The notes under the pieces are model-generated. The model worked only from the letters and a program-made list of their open reading frames with translations, was not told the origin of the DNA and did not search any database. Shown here in pieces: positions 6,072-12,344 of a stretch of 13,205 nt of DNA; the first letter of the stretch is position 1; every line of letters starts with the position of its first letter. The translations under genes were made by a program, and so were the position numbers. Location of the stretch: contig CAZYPK010000149.1 of NCBI GenBank assembly GCA_964649195.1, forward strand, positions 1 through 13,205. The letters are read 5' to 3'. This stretch comes from JTS-RE9 sp964649195. Lineage in GTDB: Bacteria > Planctomycetota > Phycisphaerae > Phycisphaerales > Phycisphaeraceae.

Positions 6072-6740
6072 CTACCGTGTCTTCATGCTCGCCAGCAGCG
6101 ATCTTCGATAAACCTCGCTGCCCAGTTCGTCCAGCTTTCGCAGTTCCTCATCGGAGAGGAACACGGGCGTGCCCACCGCCGCCGCGTGCCACTGGATGAA
6201 GGCTTGTTCCTCGACCGCCGCGGTGCGGAAGACCGCCTCCTTGATCGATCGTCCGACGGTGATCGCCCCGTGGTTTCGCAGCACGCAGCCGACCACCTTC
6301 GCATCCGTGAACTGGGCCTCCACCGCCTTGGCCAGCTCCGGCGTCGTGACCGTGACATAAGGCAGATGCGGCACCTTGCCGCCCAGATAGACGTAATAAT
6401 CGGCGTACATCGGCTTGAGCGTGTGGCCGGCGGAGGTGAGGGCGATGGTCATCTTCGGATGCGTGTGGATGATCGCCTGCACATCGGGACGCACCCGGTA
6501 AATCCACAGGTGCATCAGCACCTCCGATGATGGCCGGCGGGTCCCCTGCGCGATCTCCCCGCTGGCGATGTGAACGCAGGGATAATCGGCGGGCGTCGCA
6601 TCCATGAACGAAAAACCGCTGGGACTGATCCACATCCCTTCGCCATCGCGAACGCTGATGTTGCCGCCGGCGCCGGCAACGAGGTTGTCCCGCACAAGCT
6701 GACGGCCGGTTTCGACCAGTTCCTCAAGAATGTCGCTCAT
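6072..6740 (-). CDS. Class II (zinc) aldolase, L-fuculose-phosphate aldolase family
   Basis: A 222-residue cytosolic protein of the class II aldolase/adducin family. Members cleave or epimerise sugar phosphates through a zinc-stabilised enediolate. The zinc ligands are visible as His92 and His94 (IHTHP) and His157 (LRNHGAI), and the catalytic acid as Glu73 (RPSSE). These lie at almost the same positions as in Escherichia coli FucA. GGNISVR (25-31) and the segment around residues 40-44 would hold the phosphate. The ATG at 6740 is preceded by GAAGAG. It follows the FGGY kinase by 73 bases, so the pair probably phosphorylates a ketose and then splits it. Fuculose-phosphate or ribulose-phosphate aldolase, ribulose-5-phosphate 4-epimerase, or an OtnC-type decarboxylase are all possible; the substrate cannot be decided from sequence. 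Confidence 0.9.
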   Translation of the reverse strand: MSDILEELVETGRQLVRDNLVAGAGGNISVRDGEGMWISPSGFSFMDATPADYPCVHIASGEIAQGTRRPSSEVLMHLWIYRVRPDVQAIIHTHPKMTIALTSAGHTLKPMYADYYVYLGGKVPHLPYVTVTTPELAKAVEAQFTDAKVVGCVLRNHGAITVGRSIKEAVFRTAAVEEQAFIQWHAAAVGTPVFLSDEELRKLDELGSEVYRRSLLASMKTR

Positions 6741-6773
6741 GGAAATCTCTTCATCAAGGTTGTGCTGCGCCTT

Positions 6774-6805
6774 GGCGAACGGCGGACGCAAGCCGGCCGT
6801 TCGCC
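6774..6805 (-). terminator. Intercistronic hairpin after the FGGY kinase
   Basis: GGCGAACGGC (6774-6783) pairs perfectly with GCCGTTCGCC (6796-6805) around a 12-base loop. It lies eight bases after the kinase stop. There is no U-tract, so partial termination or protection of the upstream mRNA is more likely than full termination. Confidence 0.5.
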
Positions 6806-6813
6806 TTCATGAA

Positions 6814-8286
6814 TCATTGCATCCCAAACCGTTCATTCATCATCCGCTTGAACCGTTCATATATCGCATCGTAACGGGCGCCAAGCGATTCATCGGGCAC
6901 AAAGACGCGCTCGATCCGAACCATCGCCCGCACCGCGCCGGAGAGGTCCGCATGATCCGGCAAGGCCGCGAGCACCGCCGCACCCAGCGCGGATTCGGGG
7001 CTTGCGGGACGATGATACACCCGGCCGGTCACATCGGCGCGAAGCTGCGTCCAGATGTCCGAGCGCGTGCCGCCACCGGTGGCGAAGACGGGGGCGGGCT
7101 TGTCGAGCCGGGCGATGCCGCACGCCTTGTCCAAGGCCTCGTAACACATCCTTTCAATCAACGCGACACCTTGCAGTTGAGCGGCAAACGCGAGCGAATC
7201 ATCGCCGCCGCAGGATTCGCAGAACCCCATCGCCTGCGGCGCCTGGAACGGGAATCGTTCACCCTGCCGCGCCAAGGGATAGGCCAGCGTTTCACAGGGA
7301 AAATGCGACATCGCCTCACGATCCATCGCCGCGAAATCCGCAACCGGATATTGAATTGCCATCCACTCGCAGCCGGTGTTGCTTGCCGCCCCGGGCAGCC
7401 AGCGATCGCCCGGCAGCCTGTGGCAGTAGATCAGGCCGCGCGGGTCGATGATCGGCGCGGCGGCCAGTTGCTTGAAGACCAGCGTCGTGCCCAGCGTGGT
7501 GTTGAGGTGCCCCGCTTCATGGGCGCCGCTGGCGAGAAACCCTGCCGTGCCATCGGTTGCCCCCGCGATGATGCGCAGCTTCGGCGAAAGCCCCAGCCGC
7601 CGGGCGGACGATGGCGACACGGTTCCCAGAACATCCCCCGGCGCGACAACGCGAGGCAGACGATGAAGAATATCGGGATACGCCTGCATCCACCGAGGCC
7701 AGTCGCCCGCCACCAGGTCGAAACCGGTTTTCAGGGCGTTGCTGTAGTCGGTGACGCCCCATTGCCCGGTGAGCTTCGATGCGATGTAATCGGCCTGATG
7801 CGCAAACCAGCGAACACGTTTGAAACGATCCGGCTCATGCTTCTGCATCCAGCGAATCTTGGCGATGGCGTAGGAGGCCGCGATCCGGCCTGCCGGTGAC
7901 GGCCCCGATGTCGCGGCGACCTGCGCCAGTTCCCGCGCCTCCTCCACAGCCCGGCCATCGTTGTACATCAGCCCCGGCCCCGCCGGCAGGCCGTGTTCAT
8001 CCACGCCCGCCACCGTGCCCGAAGTGCCATCCACCGCCAGCGCCACGATCGACTCCGGCGCGATGCCCTTCTCCTTGAGCATCGTCACCACCGCGGCGAT
8101 CGCCTGCTCCACCGCCTCCCACCACTGATGGGCATCCTGCTCATGACGGGCGGCAGGAAGCTCGCGATCCGCTTTCGCAAACGGCACGCCCCCTCGCGCG
8201 ACAACATCACCGGCAACGCCGACCACCAGCGCGCGCACACCCCCGGTGCCCAGATCAATGCCGAGATAAAGAGGAGAGGAACTCAC
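6814..8286 (-). CDS. FGGY-family carbohydrate kinase (ribulokinase/xylulokinase-like)
   Basis: A 490-residue cytosolic kinase that phosphorylates a sugar with ATP. Visible landmarks are the N-terminal phosphate loop GIDLGTGG (9-16, Asp11), VDGTSGTV (85-92), GATDGTAG (242-249, with Asp245 the likely catalytic base), NTTLGTTL (262-269), and the C-terminal ATP-site motifs ATGGGTRSDIW and ESALGAAVLA. HQADYIASKLTGQWGVTDYS and NALKTGFDL recall the plant and cyanobacterial D-ribulokinase-like subgroup more than classical XylB, but this is from memory. The start is GTG at 8286 with no Shine-Dalgarno. It overlaps the stop of the small repeat ORF as GTGA, so translation is probably coupled to that ORF. 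With the following aldolase it suggests a ketose pathway; the substrate is undetermined. Confidence 0.92.
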   Translation of the reverse strand: MSSSPLYLGIDLGTGGVRALVVGVAGDVVARGGVPFAKADRELPAARHEQDAHQWWEAVEQAIAAVVTMLKEKGIAPESIVALAVDGTSGTVAGVDEHGLPAGPGLMYNDGRAVEEARELAQVAATSGPSPAGRIAASYAIAKIRWMQKHEPDRFKRVRWFAHQADYIASKLTGQWGVTDYSNALKTGFDLVAGDWPRWMQAYPDILHRLPRVVAPGDVLGTVSPSSARRLGLSPKLRIIAGATDGTAGFLASGAHEAGHLNTTLGTTLVFKQLAAAPIIDPRGLIYCHRLPGDRWLPGAASNTGCEWMAIQYPVADFAAMDREAMSHFPCETLAYPLARQGERFPFQAPQAMGFCESCGGDDSLAFAAQLQGVALIERMCYEALDKACGIARLDKPAPVFATGGGTRSDIWTQLRADVTGRVYHRPASPESALGAAVLAALPDHADLSGAVRAMVRIERVFVPDESLGARYDAIYERFKRMMNERFGMQ

Positions 8287-8429
8287 TGATATTCAGCCAC
8301 TACGTCCTCGCTGCGCGTCTCACTTTCAGCTGCAACGTCCTCGCTGCGCATCTCATTTTCAGCCGCAGCGTCCTCGCTGCGCGTCTTTTCAGCCGCAGCG
8401 TCCTCGCTGCGCGTCCGCGCGTTAAACAT
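8283..8429 (-). CDS. Hidden 48-codon ORF of tandem RSED repeats
   Basis: ATG 8429 lies two bases after the ftsY stop and is preceded by AAGGG with five bases of spacing. The frame runs 48 codons to a TGA at 8283-8285 that overlaps the kinase GTG start as GTGA. The protein begins MFNAR and then has four repeats: TRSEDAAAEK, TRSEDAAAENE, MRSEDVAAESE, TRSEDVVAEYQ. The DNA repeats are 30 or 33 bases long, so every unit keeps the frame. It is acidic, alanine-rich and probably helical, with no signal peptide or known domain. It may be a coupling peptide that brings ribosomes to the kinase start, a small regulatory protein, or a repeat that merely stays open. I recognise no family. Confidence 0.5.
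   Translation of the reverse strand: MFNARTRSEDAAAEKTRSEDAAAENEMRSEDVAAESETRSEDVVAEYQ
8292..8416 (-). repeat. Four tandem 30-33 bp repeats between ftsY and the kinase
   Basis: Units begin at 8292, 8325, 8358 and 8388, each starting TTCAGC on the plus strand and containing CGTCCTCGCTGCGC. The last two units contain a perfect hairpin, CGCAGCG-TCCT-CGCTGCG; it is weaker in the first two. Spacing of 33, 33 and 30 bases is divisible by three. The array is coextensive with the small ORF at 8283-8429. It is too short and lacks unique spacers, so it is not a CRISPR. Confidence 0.85.
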
Positions 8430-8431
8430 CT

Positions 8432-9343
8432 TCACCCTTCGAACATCGCCTTGACGAATTTTTGCGGGTCGAAGGGTTCGACATCATCGGGCGTTTCACC
8501 CACGCCGATGAACTTCACCGGGATCGCAAGCTGCTCGCGGATGGCGACGACGATGCCGCCCTTGGCGGTGCCGTCGAGCTTGGCCAGGAAGATGCCGGTG
8601 ACCTGCGTCGCCGCGGTGAAATCCTTGGCCTGATTCACCGCGTTGGCGCCGAAGGTGGCGTCGAGCACGAGGATCACCTCGTGCGGAGCGCCGGGGATTT
8701 TTTTGGCGATGACGTTGCGTATCTTGGCGAGCTGATCCATCAGGGGCTTCTGCGTGTGCAGGCGGCCGGCGGTGTCGATGATCAGCACATCCGCCTTCCG
8801 CGCCACCGCGGCCTCGGCGGCGTCGAAGGCCACCGCCGCCGGGTCGCCGCCCTGCTTGCCCTTGATCACCTCGACGCCCAGCCGCCTGGACCAAATCTCC
8901 AGTTGCTCGACGGCGGCGGCGCGGAAGGTGTCGCCTGCGCCGAGGATCACCGTCTTTCCCTCGTCGCGCAGGCTCTTGCATATCTTGGCGATGCTGGTGG
9001 TCTTGCCGCTGCCGTTGACGCCGCAGACGAGGATGACGGTCGGCCCTTCCGTCGCAAAATGCAGCGTGCGATCTTCCGGAGGCCAGCCGGCAATGAGCAG
9101 TTCGACGAGGTAGTCGCGGGCCTGGTTGGCGGTTTCGATTTCGCTTCGCTCCCACGCGGCGGTGAGGTCCTTCACCAGTTCCTGCGCGGTGCGGATGCCG
9201 ATGTCGGACTGGATCATCTGCCGTTCGAGCTGGACGAGCAGCTCGCGCGACAGCTTGCCGCCGGTCCACAGGGAGGCGATGCCTTCACGGGTGTTCGTGA
9301 GGGCGGCGGAAACTTTCTTGAAGACGGATTTGAACAAACCCAT
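8432..9343 (-). CDS. ftsY: Signal recognition particle receptor FtsY
   Basis: SRP receptor GTPase that docks ribosome-nascent-chain/SRP complexes at the inner membrane. It has 303 residues from ATG 9343 (MGLFKSVFKK), so it is the short form without the long acidic A domain. The N domain spans about 1-95. The NG GTPase motifs are GVNGSGKTT (108-116), DTFRAAA (138-144), DTAGR (190-194), LDATFGANA (227-235), AKLDGTAKGG (254-263) and GVGETPDDVEPF (280-291). Usual forms are DATTGQNA and TKLDGTAKGG, so the Phe and Ala are small departures. I see no clear Shine-Dalgarno, because the upstream DNA is the heptad array ending nine bases before the ATG. It follows nusB and is followed after two bases by the repeat ORF. 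Confidence 0.97.
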   Translation of the reverse strand: MGLFKSVFKKVSAALTNTREGIASLWTGGKLSRELLVQLERQMIQSDIGIRTAQELVKDLTAAWERSEIETANQARDYLVELLIAGWPPEDRTLHFATEGPTVILVCGVNGSGKTTSIAKICKSLRDEGKTVILGAGDTFRAAAVEQLEIWSRRLGVEVIKGKQGGDPAAVAFDAAEAAVARKADVLIIDTAGRLHTQKPLMDQLAKIRNVIAKKIPGAPHEVILVLDATFGANAVNQAKDFTAATQVTGIFLAKLDGTAKGGIVVAIREQLAIPVKFIGVGETPDDVEPFDPQKFVKAMFEG

Positions 9344-9351
9344 GGGGAAAT

Positions 9352-9466
9352 AAGTTCCGAGTTTCGAGTTCCGAGTTCCGAGTTTCAAGTCCTGAGTTCA
9401 AAGTCGAAGAATCATCAAATCCGAAACTGCTTCAACTCGGAACTCGAAACCCGGAACTCGGAACTT
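9352..9466. repeat. Inverted heptanucleotide array in the nusB-ftsY gap
   Basis: The left arm 9352-9389 and right arm 9430-9466 are each about five copies of a 7-bp unit (AACTCGG or its complement CCGAGTT). The arms are complementary at nearly all positions, with most differences being transitions, and flank a core of about 40 bases. The element starts three bases after the nusB stop and ends eight bases before the ftsY start, so it fills the gap. In RNA it would form a long stem-loop between the two cistrons. Confidence 0.85.
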
Positions 9467-9468
9467 GT

Positions 9469-9957
9469 TTATTCGTTCATCGCATCCTCCAGCCACGCCT
9501 TGGGGGACATGGGTGGGGCATCGTCGTTTTCTGCCGTCGTGCCGTCATGATTTTCCGGTTTGATCTCCCTGGCCATCTTGTCGAGCACGCCGTTGATGAA
9601 GGATGGGCTGTTCTCGGCGCAGAACGACTTGGCGAGTTCGACGGCTTCGTTGATGGCGACCTTGATCGGGGCGTGGCCGCTGATCATTTCGTGGTACGCC
9701 AATCGCAGGATCGCCCGATCCACCGGCGGCTGCCGATGCGTGGGCCAGTCGGGCGCCAGGGCCGTCGCTTTCGCATCCGCCTCCTGGCGCGAGCCCCACG
9801 CCGCCGACGCCAACGCGAACACCTCCTCGGCCAGGCCGGGGTCGCTCACATCCTCATGCACCGCTTCACGGATCGACGCGAGATCGCCTTCGCCCCGCAT
9901 GTCGATCTGATAGAGAGCCTGCATCGCCAGTCGCCGAATGTCGCTTCGTTTGCTCAC
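9469..9957 (-). CDS. nusB: Transcription antitermination factor NusB
   Basis: A 162-residue RNA-binding all-helical protein that, with NusE (S10), binds boxA and promotes rRNA antitermination. Typical features are the N-terminal RSDIRRLAMQALYQIDM (4-20, arginine-rich RNA-binding helix), VDRAILRLAYHEM (79-91), KVAINEAVELAKSFC (99-113) and SFINGVLDKM (119-128). A polar tail of about 30 residues extends past the usual end. The start is GTG 9957 with no obvious Shine-Dalgarno, but the N-terminus matches the family. It sits between ribH and ftsY; ribH-nusB adjacency is a widely conserved arrangement in bacteria. Confidence 0.96.
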   Translation of the reverse strand: MSKRSDIRRLAMQALYQIDMRGEGDLASIREAVHEDVSDPGLAEEVFALASAAWGSRQEADAKATALAPDWPTHRQPPVDRAILRLAYHEMISGHAPIKVAINEAVELAKSFCAENSPSFINGVLDKMAREIKPENHDGTTAENDDAPPMSPKAWLEDAMNE

Positions 9958-9977
9958 GGCGGTAGTGTAGCGGGAAT

Positions 9978-10071
9978 AAGTTTCGAGTTCCGGGTTCCGA
10001 GTTCCGAGTTGGGAGGAGCATCCGAGCCCGTTATCTTCAACTCGGAACTCGGAACTCGAAACTCGGAACTT
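9978..10071. repeat. Inverted heptanucleotide array in the ribH-nusB gap
   Basis: The left arm 9978-10010 and right arm 10039-10071 are 33 bases each, complementary at 30 positions, and built from the same CCGAGTT/AACTCGG unit as 9352-9466. The core is 28 bases and unrelated to the core of the other element. It begins four bases after the ribH stop. Both elements share AATAAGTT at the left outer end. Confidence 0.85.
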
Positions 10072-10075
10072 TGCC

Positions 10076-10555
10076 TTACTTGACCTTTTTCATCAGGTTC
10101 GCCATCTCGATGCCGGTCATCATCGCGCTGCGTCCGGCGTTGCCCATCTTCGAGCCGGCGCGGTGGATGGCTTGCTCGAGCGTGTCGCAGGTGAGCACGC
10201 CGAAGATGCACGGGATGGAGGTGATGACGCCGACATCCTTGATGCCCTTGGCGGTCTGTTCGACGACGTGATCGTAGTGATCGGTCTCGCCGCGGATGAC
10301 GCAGCCGAGGCAGATGACGGCGTCGTACCTGCCGGTCCTGGCGAGATTGAGTGCGGTGACGGGAAGCTCGAAGGAGCCGGGCACGTAGGCGACGGTGAGT
10401 GACGCTTCATCATCCGCGTTGCCACCCATGCGTGAAAAGGTGTTGATCGCGGCATCACGCATGTGGAAGGTGAGATAGTCATTGAACCGCGCCACGATCA
10501 GCGCGATGCGCAGACCGGCGGCGGTGAGTTCGCCTTCGAGGTTGGTGTGGGGCAT
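10076..10555 (-). CDS. ribH: 6,7-dimethyl-8-ribityllumazine synthase
   Basis: Penultimate enzyme of riboflavin synthesis; it condenses 5-amino-6-ribitylaminouracil with 3,4-dihydroxy-2-butanone 4-phosphate. From ATG 10555 it has 159 residues, normal for the family. Substrate-site motifs are ARFN (22-25), VPGSFELPVTA (58-68) and GCVIRGETDHYDHV (84-97, with His93 the usual catalytic base), followed by IPCIFGVLTCDTLEQAIHR. A TTG at 10570 would overlap the preceding small ORF's stop but has no Shine-Dalgarno, whereas the ATG has a weak GAAGAA upstream. It lies third in the predicted operon and directly precedes nusB. Confidence 0.96.
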   Translation of the reverse strand: MPHTNLEGELTAAGLRIALIVARFNDYLTFHMRDAAINTFSRMGGNADDEASLTVAYVPGSFELPVTALNLARTGRYDAVICLGCVIRGETDHYDHVVEQTAKGIKDVGVITSIPCIFGVLTCDTLEQAIHRAGSKMGNAGRSAMMTGIEMANLMKKVK

Positions 10556-10566
10556 GGGATGATTCT

Positions 10567-10713
10567 TCAAGTGGAAAATTCGGCGGCGAGCCGGTCAAGC
10601 ATCTTCAACAAATGAAAGCCCGCCGGCTGCTCCAGCAAATCCAGGGATGGGAATGCGAGGTCGGCCGATGCCTGTCTGGCAAACCCCCGGGACCATTGCG
10701 CCGCCGCAATCAT
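10567..10713 (-). CDS. Hidden 48-codon ORF overlapping the upstream gene (ATGA)
   Basis: ATG 10713 overlaps the TGA of the upstream gene as ATGA and is preceded by AGGTGG four bases away, the same Shine-Dalgarno as for the gene at 331. The frame has 48 codons and ends 11 bases before the ribH ATG. The protein starts MIAAAQWSRGFARQASADLA and ends HLLKMLDRLAAEFST. It is leucine- and alanine-rich and probably two amphipathic helices; there is no signal peptide. WSRGFARQASADL and the late Leu/Met helix faintly recall HEPN-like small proteins, but it is too short for a full domain and could be a degraded remnant. I assign no function. Overlap, binding site and spacing support coding. Confidence 0.5.
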   Translation of the reverse strand: MIAAAQWSRGFARQASADLAFPSLDLLEQPAGFHLLKMLDRLAAEFST

Positions 10714-11075
10714 CCGGCCACCTTTCTACGCGATGGCCGTTTGAACTCCTCGCCGAGCGTCCATCCATGAGGCAGGGACAATCGCCCTCTGCGAATCTGT
10801 TCCAACTCGTGCGGCGTCACCTCGACGATCACCGACTTGAACCAAATCTGCGCAGACGGATCGGCGCCCATCGGAATCGGAAAAATCCCCTGCTCAGGCG
10901 TATTCGAGTTCACCTCAAGCAGTTTGATCGGCTCATCGGGATTCTCTTCGCGTCCATCGGGGGCAAGCAGCCGAAAAACATGGCTGATCGTCGGTTCGAT
11001 ACGCATGTGCCCATCGACCAGTCGTCTGACGACGGACGCCTTGCTCCTGCCATTCTTGTTCGTTTTCACCGGCAT
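10710..11075 (-). CDS. Conserved-looking hypothetical protein, first gene of the ribH operon
   Basis: A 121-residue soluble protein from ATG 11075, which has GAGGGTG just upstream; an in-frame ATG at 11093 lies only about 13 bases from the predicted transcription start and is less likely. The basic N-terminus (MPVKTNKNGRSK) precedes a compact domain with VRRLVDGHMRIEPTISHVFR, PIKLLEVNSNTPEQGIFPIP, SVIVEVTPHELEQIRRGRLS and LPHGWTLGEEF. The strand-rich middle and the helix-turn end look like a folded domain. I do not recognise the family, and no catalytic residues stand out. It overlaps the next small ORF by four bases, suggesting the two products work together or are made in fixed ratio. Confidence 0.75.
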   Translation of the reverse strand: MPVKTNKNGRSKASVVRRLVDGHMRIEPTISHVFRLLAPDGREENPDEPIKLLEVNSNTPEQGIFPIPMGADPSAQIWFKSVIVEVTPHELEQIRRGRLSLPHGWTLGEEFKRPSRRKVAG

Positions 11076-11112
11076 TGCACCCTCGATTCCCATGTTGTCA
11101 TGATTGCCGAAT

Positions 11113-11142
11113 CTTATACCATGTCGCCTCTCTGGAACACAA
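11113..11142 (-). promoter_or_regulatory. Promoter of the ribH-nusB-ftsY operon
   Basis: On the minus strand TATAAG (11118-11113) carries an upstream TGG, making an extended -10, and lies 18 bases from TTGTGT (11142-11137). A start near 11106 would give a leader of about 30 bases before ATG 11075. The gap is shared with the divergent mdh gene, for which I see only weak plus-strand candidates (TTGCAC at 11075 with CATGAT at 11099). Confidence 0.45.
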
Positions 11143-11154
11143 AGGATCACCATC

Positions 11155-12120
11155 ATGCCCAAGCGTGCAAAAATCACCATCATCGGCGGCGGCAACGTCG
11201 GCTCCTCCTGCGCCCTCTGGGCCGCCTCGAAGGAACTGGGCGATATCGTCGTGCTCGACATTCCCCAGGCGGAAAACGCCGTCAAAGGCAAGATGCTCGA
11301 CCTGGCGCAGTGCTCGCCCATTGAGCGGTTCGACTGCAACATCCTGGGCACGAGCAACTATGAGGATATTGCCGACAGCGATGTGGTCGTCATCACCGCA
11401 GGTCTGCCTCGCAAGCCCGGCATGTCGCGCGATGACCTGATCAACGTCAACGTCGGCATCGTGCGCTCCGTCAGCGAGAACGTCAAGAAATACGCTCCGA
11501 ACTCCATCGTCATCGTCGTCAGCAATCCGCTCGACGCCATGGTCTATACCGCCTGGAAAACCACCGGCTTCCCCGCCAACCGCATCATCGGCCAGGCAGG
11601 CGCGCTCGATGTCGCACGCTACCGCACCTTCATCGCCATGGAACTGGGCTGCTCCGTCGAAGACATCCAGGCCCTGCTCCTGGGCGGCCACGGCGACGAC
11701 ATGGTGCCCCTGCCGCGCTACACCTCCGTGCATGGCATCCCCGTGCAGCAGCTTCTCTCCGAGGAAAAAATCACCGCCTGCGTCGAACGCGCCAAGGTCG
11801 GCGGCGGCGAGATCGTCAAGCTCATGGGCACCAGCGCCTACTACGCTCCCGCATCGGGCGTCATCCAGATGGTCGAAGCCATCGTCAAGGACAAGAAGCG
11901 AATCCTCCCCTGCGCCGCCTACTGCGAAAGCGAGTATTCCGTCGGCGCCAAGGATGACGGCTACTTCGTCGGCGTGCCGGTCGTGCTGGGCAAAAACGGC
12001 GTCGAGAAGATCGTGCAGATCGACCTCGTCTCCGGCGAGCAGAAACTCATGGCCGAATCGGTCAGCCACGTGAAGGACCTGGTCGCCACGGTCAAGAAGC
12101 TCTTCCCCGATCTCGCTTGA
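11155..12120 (+). CDS. mdh: NAD-dependent malate dehydrogenase (LDH-like type)
   Basis: Cytosolic tricarboxylic acid cycle enzyme interconverting malate and oxaloacetate. It has 321 residues from ATG 11155, preceded by AAAGGA with eight bases of spacing. The Rossmann loop is GGGNVGSS (11-18), with Asp35 (VVLDIP) specifying NAD. Substrate-loop arginines are Arg86 and Arg92 (LPRKPGMSR); the arginine at the specificity position favours malate over lactate. The remaining active-site residues are Asn124 (SNPLD), Asp152 and Arg155 (ALDVARYR) and His179 (GGHGDD). GQAGALDVARYR is a variant of the common GMAGVLDSARFR. It is divergent from the ribH operon and convergent with floA, so likely monocistronic. 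Confidence 0.96.
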   Translation: MPKRAKITIIGGGNVGSSCALWAASKELGDIVVLDIPQAENAVKGKMLDLAQCSPIERFDCNILGTSNYEDIADSDVVVITAGLPRKPGMSRDDLINVNVGIVRSVSENVKKYAPNSIVIVVSNPLDAMVYTAWKTTGFPANRIIGQAGALDVARYRTFIAMELGCSVEDIQALLLGGHGDDMVPLPRYTSVHGIPVQQLLSEEKITACVERAKVGGGEIVKLMGTSAYYAPASGVIQMVEAIVKDKKRILPCAAYCESEYSVGAKDDGYFVGVPVVLGKNGVEKIVQIDLVSGEQKLMAESVSHVKDLVATVKKLFPDLA

Positions 12121-12138
12121 AGGCGGAGGCCGGAACAA

Positions 12139-12198
12139 GAGCCGCGACTCAACGAGTCGCGGACGTGTGCGGACTGAAAGAGCGTTCTTCGCGCGGTG
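12139..12198 (+). terminator. 60-bp 3'-end repeat with hairpin, copy 2 (after mdh)
   Basis: It starts 18 bases after the mdh stop. CCGCGACTC (12142-12150) pairs with GAGTCGCGG (12154-12162) around AAC. The whole 60-base stretch aligns without gaps to the minus strand of 1779-1838 at 53 positions, and all seven differences are outside the hairpin. There is no U-tract. Confidence 0.65.
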
Positions 12199-12210
12199 GA
12201 TGGACGGCAT

Positions 12211-12333
12211 CCGTCGCGCAGCGACGGTCGATTGACGGCGAATGAGCGACAGGCGCGGTTGTCGCCCGGTTGCGAAACGTGATGCCTGTCACGTTCGAGT
12301 TCCGCAGTCGAAGGTGGCTTTGACCACCCTTGA
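12211..12333. other. Hairpin array in the mdh-floA convergent gap
   Basis: Four further stems lie between the two end hairpins: CCGTCGC/GCGACGG (12211-12217 with 12221-12227), GCGACA/TGTCGC (12246-12251 with 12260-12265), AACGTGA/TCACGTT (12276-12282 with 12289-12295) and a longer one centred on GGTGG/CCACC (12308-12317 with 12324-12333, one mismatch and one G-T pair). No ORF is supported here. Either a bidirectional terminator zone or a structured RNA would fit. Confidence 0.55.
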
Positions 12334-12344
12334 GGCTGCTCATC

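Noticed and set aside
8292..8416. CRISPR array
   Set aside because: The units are directly adjacent with no unique spacers, vary in sequence, and stay in one reading frame; there are no cas genes.
9344..9388. Upstream in-frame start for FtsY within the heptad array
   Set aside because: The extension would translate repeat DNA from a TTG without a binding site; MGLFKSVFKK is a normal FtsY beginning.
11104..11154. Longer N-terminus for malate dehydrogenase
   Set aside because: It would overlap the divergent promoter; AAAGGA before ATG 11155 and MPKRAKITIIGGG match the family start.
10647..11324. A 225-codon plus-strand ORF across the unknown gene and the mdh start
   Set aside because: It overlaps both the small ORF and the N-terminus of mdh, with a basic, proline/arginine-rich shadow composition and no ribosome-binding site.
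11098..12210. A 370-codon minus-strand ORF opposite mdh
   Set aside because: mdh is unambiguous by motif; the opposite frame has no domain and crosses the 3'-end repeat.
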